From positions 5,472,001 to 5,536,000 of the forward strand of contig NZ_AP023257.1 in NCBI RefSeq assembly GCF_016756595.1: a DNA stretch of 64,000 nt, written 5' to 3'. Source of the stretch: Mesorhizobium sp. L-2-11 (GTDB lineage Bacteria > Pseudomonadota > Alphaproteobacteria > Rhizobiales > Rhizobiaceae). Both the position numbers and the translations under genes were made by a program. Below, piece after piece: positions 61,072 through 64,000 of this stretch (positions are counted from its first letter, which is position 1; each line of letters begins with the position of its first letter). The notes below the pieces were generated by a model. The model ran no database searches and had not been told where the DNA came from. It saw only the letters and a list, made by a program, of their open reading frames with translations.

Positions 61072-64000
61072 ATTTCTTCATCCACCGTCCGATCTTCGCA
61101 TCGTCGATCGCCGTCATCATGGTGCTCGCCGGGACGATCTGCTATTTCCTGCTGCCTGTCTCGCAGTTTCCCGACATCACGCCGCCGCAGGTCGTGGTCA
61201 GCGCCAACTATCCGGGCGCCAGCGCGCAAGTCGTGGCCGACACCGTCACGACGCCGCTCGAACAGCAGATCAACGGCGTCGAAGGCATGACCTACATGTC
61301 GTCGTCGAGCTCCAATGACGGGTCTTCGACGATCACCGTCACCTTCGAGGTCGGCTATCCCCTGAGCACCGCCGCCGTCGATGTCCAGAACCGCGTGTCA
61401 CAGGCGGCGTCCTCGCTGCCGGCCATCGTCAACCAGGGCGGCGTGACGATCAAGAAGCAGAACCCGAACTTCGTCCTGATCGTCAACCTCACCTCGCCCG
61501 ACGGCTCTGTCGATCCGGTCGCGCTCAGCAACCTCGCCTACCTGCAAGTGGTCGACCCGCTGAAGCGCCTCCCGGGCGTCGGCGACGTGCAGATCTTCGG
61601 CGAGCGGCGCTATTCGATGCGCGTCTGGCTCGATCCCGACAAGCTCGCCAATCTCGGCATAACCGCCGTCGATGTCCAGAACGCCATCGCAGAGCAGAAT
61701 GTCCAGGTCGCGGCCGGCAAGATCGGGCAGTCGCCGGCGCCCGCGGGTACGGCTTTCGAAATGCAGGTCAACGCCGTCGGCCGACTGAGCGATCCCAAGG
61801 AATTCGGCGATATCATCGTGCGCGCCGATGCCGCGAACGGTTCGCTGGTGCGGTTGCGCGACGTTGCGCGCATCGAACTCGGCGCCCTGCAATACTCGTC
61901 ATCGGCGTTCTTCGGCAAGGACCCGACCGTGGTGCTCGCGGTTTACCAGATGCCGGGCTCGAACGCGCTCGATCTGCAGCAGCGCGTCAAGGACAAGATG
62001 CAGGAACTGTCGGCCCGCTTCCCGAAGGGCGTCAGCTACGCCATGCATTACGATACGACACGTTTCGTTTCGGCATCGATGCACGACGTGCTGGTCACGC
62101 TCGGCGAGGCGCTGGTCCTGGTTGTCGCGGTGGTGTTCATCTTCCTGCAGAGCTGGCGCACCACAATCATCCCGACGATTGCGATTCCCGTGTCGTTGGT
62201 GGCAACGCTCGTCGTCATGTACATGTTCGGCTTCTCGCTGAACATGCTCAGCCTGCTCGGCATGGTGCTGGCGATCGGCCTCGTCGTCGATGACGCCATC
62301 GTCGTCGTCGAGAATGTCGAACGCCAGCTGGAGGCCGGCCTCAAACCGCTGGCTGCCACGCGCGCGGCGATGGCCGAGGTGACCGGCCCGATCATCGCCA
62401 CGACCGCCGTGCTGATGGCCGTGTTCGTGCCGGTCGCCTTCATACCTGGCGTTTCCGGCCGGCTATACAACCAGTTTGCGCTGACGGTGGCGATCTCGTT
62501 CGGCATCTCCGCCTTCGTCTCGCTGACGCTCACCCCGGCGCTCAGCGCCGCCTTCCTGCGCCACCGCCCGGCAACGCAGTTCGTGCTGTTCCGCTGGTTC
62601 AACACGGGCTTCGATCGGCTGTCGCATGCCTATGCCAATGGTGTGCGCATCCTCATCCGTCTGCGCTGGATCATGCTCGGGCTGTTCGCGGCCGGGCTTG
62701 TCGCCACCTACTTCGTCTGGCAGCGCCTGCCCTCGACCTTCCTCCCAGTCGAGGACCAAGGCTATTTCTTCGTGGTCATCCAGTTGCCGGATGGGGCGTC
62801 GCTGGAGCGCACCGACGCAGTCGCCCGGAAGGTACGCGATGTCCTGCAGGACACGCCCGGCGTCGATATCGTCGGCTCGATCAGCGGCTTGAACTTCCTC
62901 ACCAGTGCCGCCCAGTCGAACTCGGCCGTCGAATTCGCCATTCTGAAGCCATGGGATGAACGCGGCCCGGACCAGAGCGCCTCGAAGCTCGTCGCCGACG
63001 TGCGCTCGAAACTCATGGAAATCCCAGAAGCCTTCGCGCTGAGCTTCGATCCGCCTTCGATCCCGGGCATCGGCACGACCGGCGGCTTCGAATTCCAGGT
63101 GGAGGACCTGACCGGCCGTGGCAGCGCTGCGCTCAACGACGCGACGCAGGCCGTGCTGGCCGAGGCGCGCAAACAGCCAGAGCTCAACCCGCAGCAATTG
63201 TTCTCCTCGTTCTCGACCTCGACGCCGCAGTTCAACTACGACCTCGACCGCAACAAGGCGAAGCTGCTCGGTCTCAGCCTGCCTGACGTGTTCAGCACGC
63301 TGCAGATCTATCTCGGTTCGCTCTATGTGAACGACTTCAACCTGTTCGGCCGCACCTTCCGGGTGACGATCCAGGCCGACAAGGATGCGCGTGCGGGTGC
63401 GGCCGACATTTCGCGGCTCTATGTGCGCAATGCCTCCGGCGGCATGGTGCCGTTGAGCACGCTCGGCAAGCTGGTGCCTATCGTCGGCCCGGAAACCGTC
63501 CCGCATTACAACAACAATGCGTCAGCCCTGATCAATGGCGGTGCCGCACCCGGCTTCTCCTCGGGCCAGGCGGTCGCTGCGATGGAACGTGCCGCCGCCA
63601 CGGCACTGCCGAAGGATTTCGGCTACGAATGGACGGGCATCACCTATCAGGAGCTCAAGGCCGGATCGATCGCCTCGATCGTCTTCGGCCTCGCCATGGT
63701 CTTCGTCTTCCTGATCCTTGCCGCCCAATATGAGAGCTGGGCCATGCCCTTCATGGTCCTGCTCGCGGTGCCGCTTGCCCTGTTCGGCGCCTTTGTCGCC
63801 CTGTTGATGCGCGGCATGCAGATCGACGTCTATTCGCAGATCGGCTTCGTCATGCTGATCGGGCTGGCGGCGAAGAACGCCATTCTGATCGTGGAGTTTG
63901 CCCGGCGCCGGCGCGAGGAAGGTCTCAGCATCGTCGACGCCGCAATGGAAGCGGCGCGCCTGCGGCTGCGGCCCATCCTGATGACCGCCTTCGCGTTCAT
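61065..64000 (+). CDS. RND multidrug efflux transporter (HAE1/AcrB-like), partial
   Basis: The frame runs from the ATG at 61065 (an ATG at 61056 is also in frame) to the right edge, about 978 residues without a stop. MVNFFIHRPIFASSIAVIMV is the first helix. IGLVVDDAIVVVENVER holds the proton-relay Asp pair (AcrB Asp407/408), and IGLAAKNAILIVEFARR holds the matching Lys940. Periplasmic porter regions include VSANYPGASAQVVADTVTTP and the PN1/PN2 loops. About 60 C-terminal residues would lie outside. It works with an outer-membrane channel and an adaptor, neither of which is in the window. Confidence 0.93.
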   Translation, partial: MVNFFIHRPIFASSIAVIMVLAGTICYFLLPVSQFPDITPPQVVVSANYPGASAQVVADTVTTPLEQQINGVEGMTYMSSSSSNDGSSTITVTFEVGYPLSTAAVDVQNRVSQAASSLPAIVNQGGVTIKKQNPNFVLIVNLTSPDGSVDPVALSNLAYLQVVDPLKRLPGVGDVQIFGERRYSMRVWLDPDKLANLGITAVDVQNAIAEQNVQVAAGKIGQSPAPAGTAFEMQVNAVGRLSDPKEFGDIIVRADAANGSLVRLRDVARIELGALQYSSSAFFGKDPTVVLAVYQMPGSNALDLQQRVKDKMQELSARFPKGVSYAMHYDTTRFVSASMHDVLVTLGEALVLVVAVVFIFLQSWRTTIIPTIAIPVSLVATLVVMYMFGFSLNMLSLLGMVLAIGLVVDDAIVVVENVERQLEAGLKPLAATRAAMAEVTGPIIATTAVLMAVFVPVAFIPGVSGRLYNQFALTVAISFGISAFVSLTLTPALSAAFLRHRPATQFVLFRWFNTGFDRLSHAYANGVRILIRLRWIMLGLFAAGLVATYFVWQRLPSTFLPVEDQGYFFVVIQLPDGASLERTDAVARKVRDVLQDTPGVDIVGSISGLNFLTSAAQSNSAVEFAILKPWDERGPDQSASKLVADVRSKLMEIPEAFALSFDPPSIPGIGTTGGFEFQVEDLTGRGSAALNDATQAVLAEARKQPELNPQQLFSSFSTSTPQFNYDLDRNKAKLLGLSLPDVFSTLQIYLGSLYVNDFNLFGRTFRVTIQADKDARAGAADISRLYVRNASGGMVPLSTLGKLVPIVGPETVPHYNNNASALINGGAAPGFSSGQAVAAMERAAATALPKDFGYEWTGITYQELKAGSIASIVFGLAMVFVFLILAAQYESWAMPFMVLLAVPLALFGAFVALLMRGMQIDVYSQIGFVMLIGLAAKNAILIVEFARRRREEGLSIVDAAMEAARLRLRPILMTAFAF

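Noticed and set aside
62463..63506. 347-residue minus-strand frame
   Set aside because: It is antisense to the RND pump gene with its conserved relay residues.

Overview
The window is GC-rich chromosomal DNA from a rhizobial alphaproteobacterium, most likely Mesorhizobium or a close relative. The evidence is the split F0 operon with an atpF' (b') subunit, a BacA/SbmA peptide transporter, RIME-type palindromic mosaic repeats, an alpha-r14-like small RNA with CTCCTCCC loops, and dense ABC-importer catabolic clusters. No tRNA, rRNA or CRISPR array was recognised. The assignment rests on gene content and repeats, not on a database search.

Layout. Positions 1-6 kb hold a phytanoyl-CoA-dioxygenase-like gene cut by the left edge, a secreted MBL-fold hydrolase, a secreted cyclase, a short glycosyltransferase, a PA0069-type radical SAM protein and rnhB. 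A RIME repeat and a clear terminator precede the leftward atpI-atpB-atpE-atpF'-atpF operon (6.1-8.8 kb). From 9 to 21.6 kb come a SleB-type cell-wall hydrolase, a compact operon (ICMT-like methyltransferase, lipoyl-less E2-like acyltransferase, SDR fused to a SEC-C motif), two lipoproteins, an L,D-transpeptidase, an SDR, der with its TPR partner, a polysaccharide deacetylase, bacA and an MFS transporter. A LysR gene, an M29 aminopeptidase and a DUF488 gene follow.

From 25 to 58 kb the window is a series of catabolic islands. (1) 25.1-36.4 kb: MalFGK-type sugar importer and SDR, HAD phosphatase, AraM-like phosphate dehydrogenase, FGGY kinase and two SorC regulators, apparently a polyol or sugar pathway. 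(2) 38.9-46.3 kb: a TauABC-like importer with two permeases, co-transcribed with FAH hydrolase, acyl-CoA ligase and ketopantoate-reductase-like genes, controlled by a divergent FadR-type regulator. (3) 46.4-52.6 kb: a PotABCD-like importer with an embedded XRE-cupin regulator and an aldehyde dehydrogenase. (4) 53.0-58.3 kb: an FAH-family enzyme, a FrcBCA-like sugar importer and a LacI regulator. Between islands 1 and 2 lie an ArsR-SRPBCC pair and a decayed vapBC toxin-antitoxin locus.

The right end carries the alpha-r14-like sRNA, an intact IS630-family element with a -1 frameshift site, a TetR gene with a strong palindromic operator, and an RND efflux pump gene that runs off the edge and has no adaptor gene beside it. 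The points most worth following are the sRNA, the SDR-SEC-C operon, the double-SorC island and the FAH/CoA-ligase importer operon.
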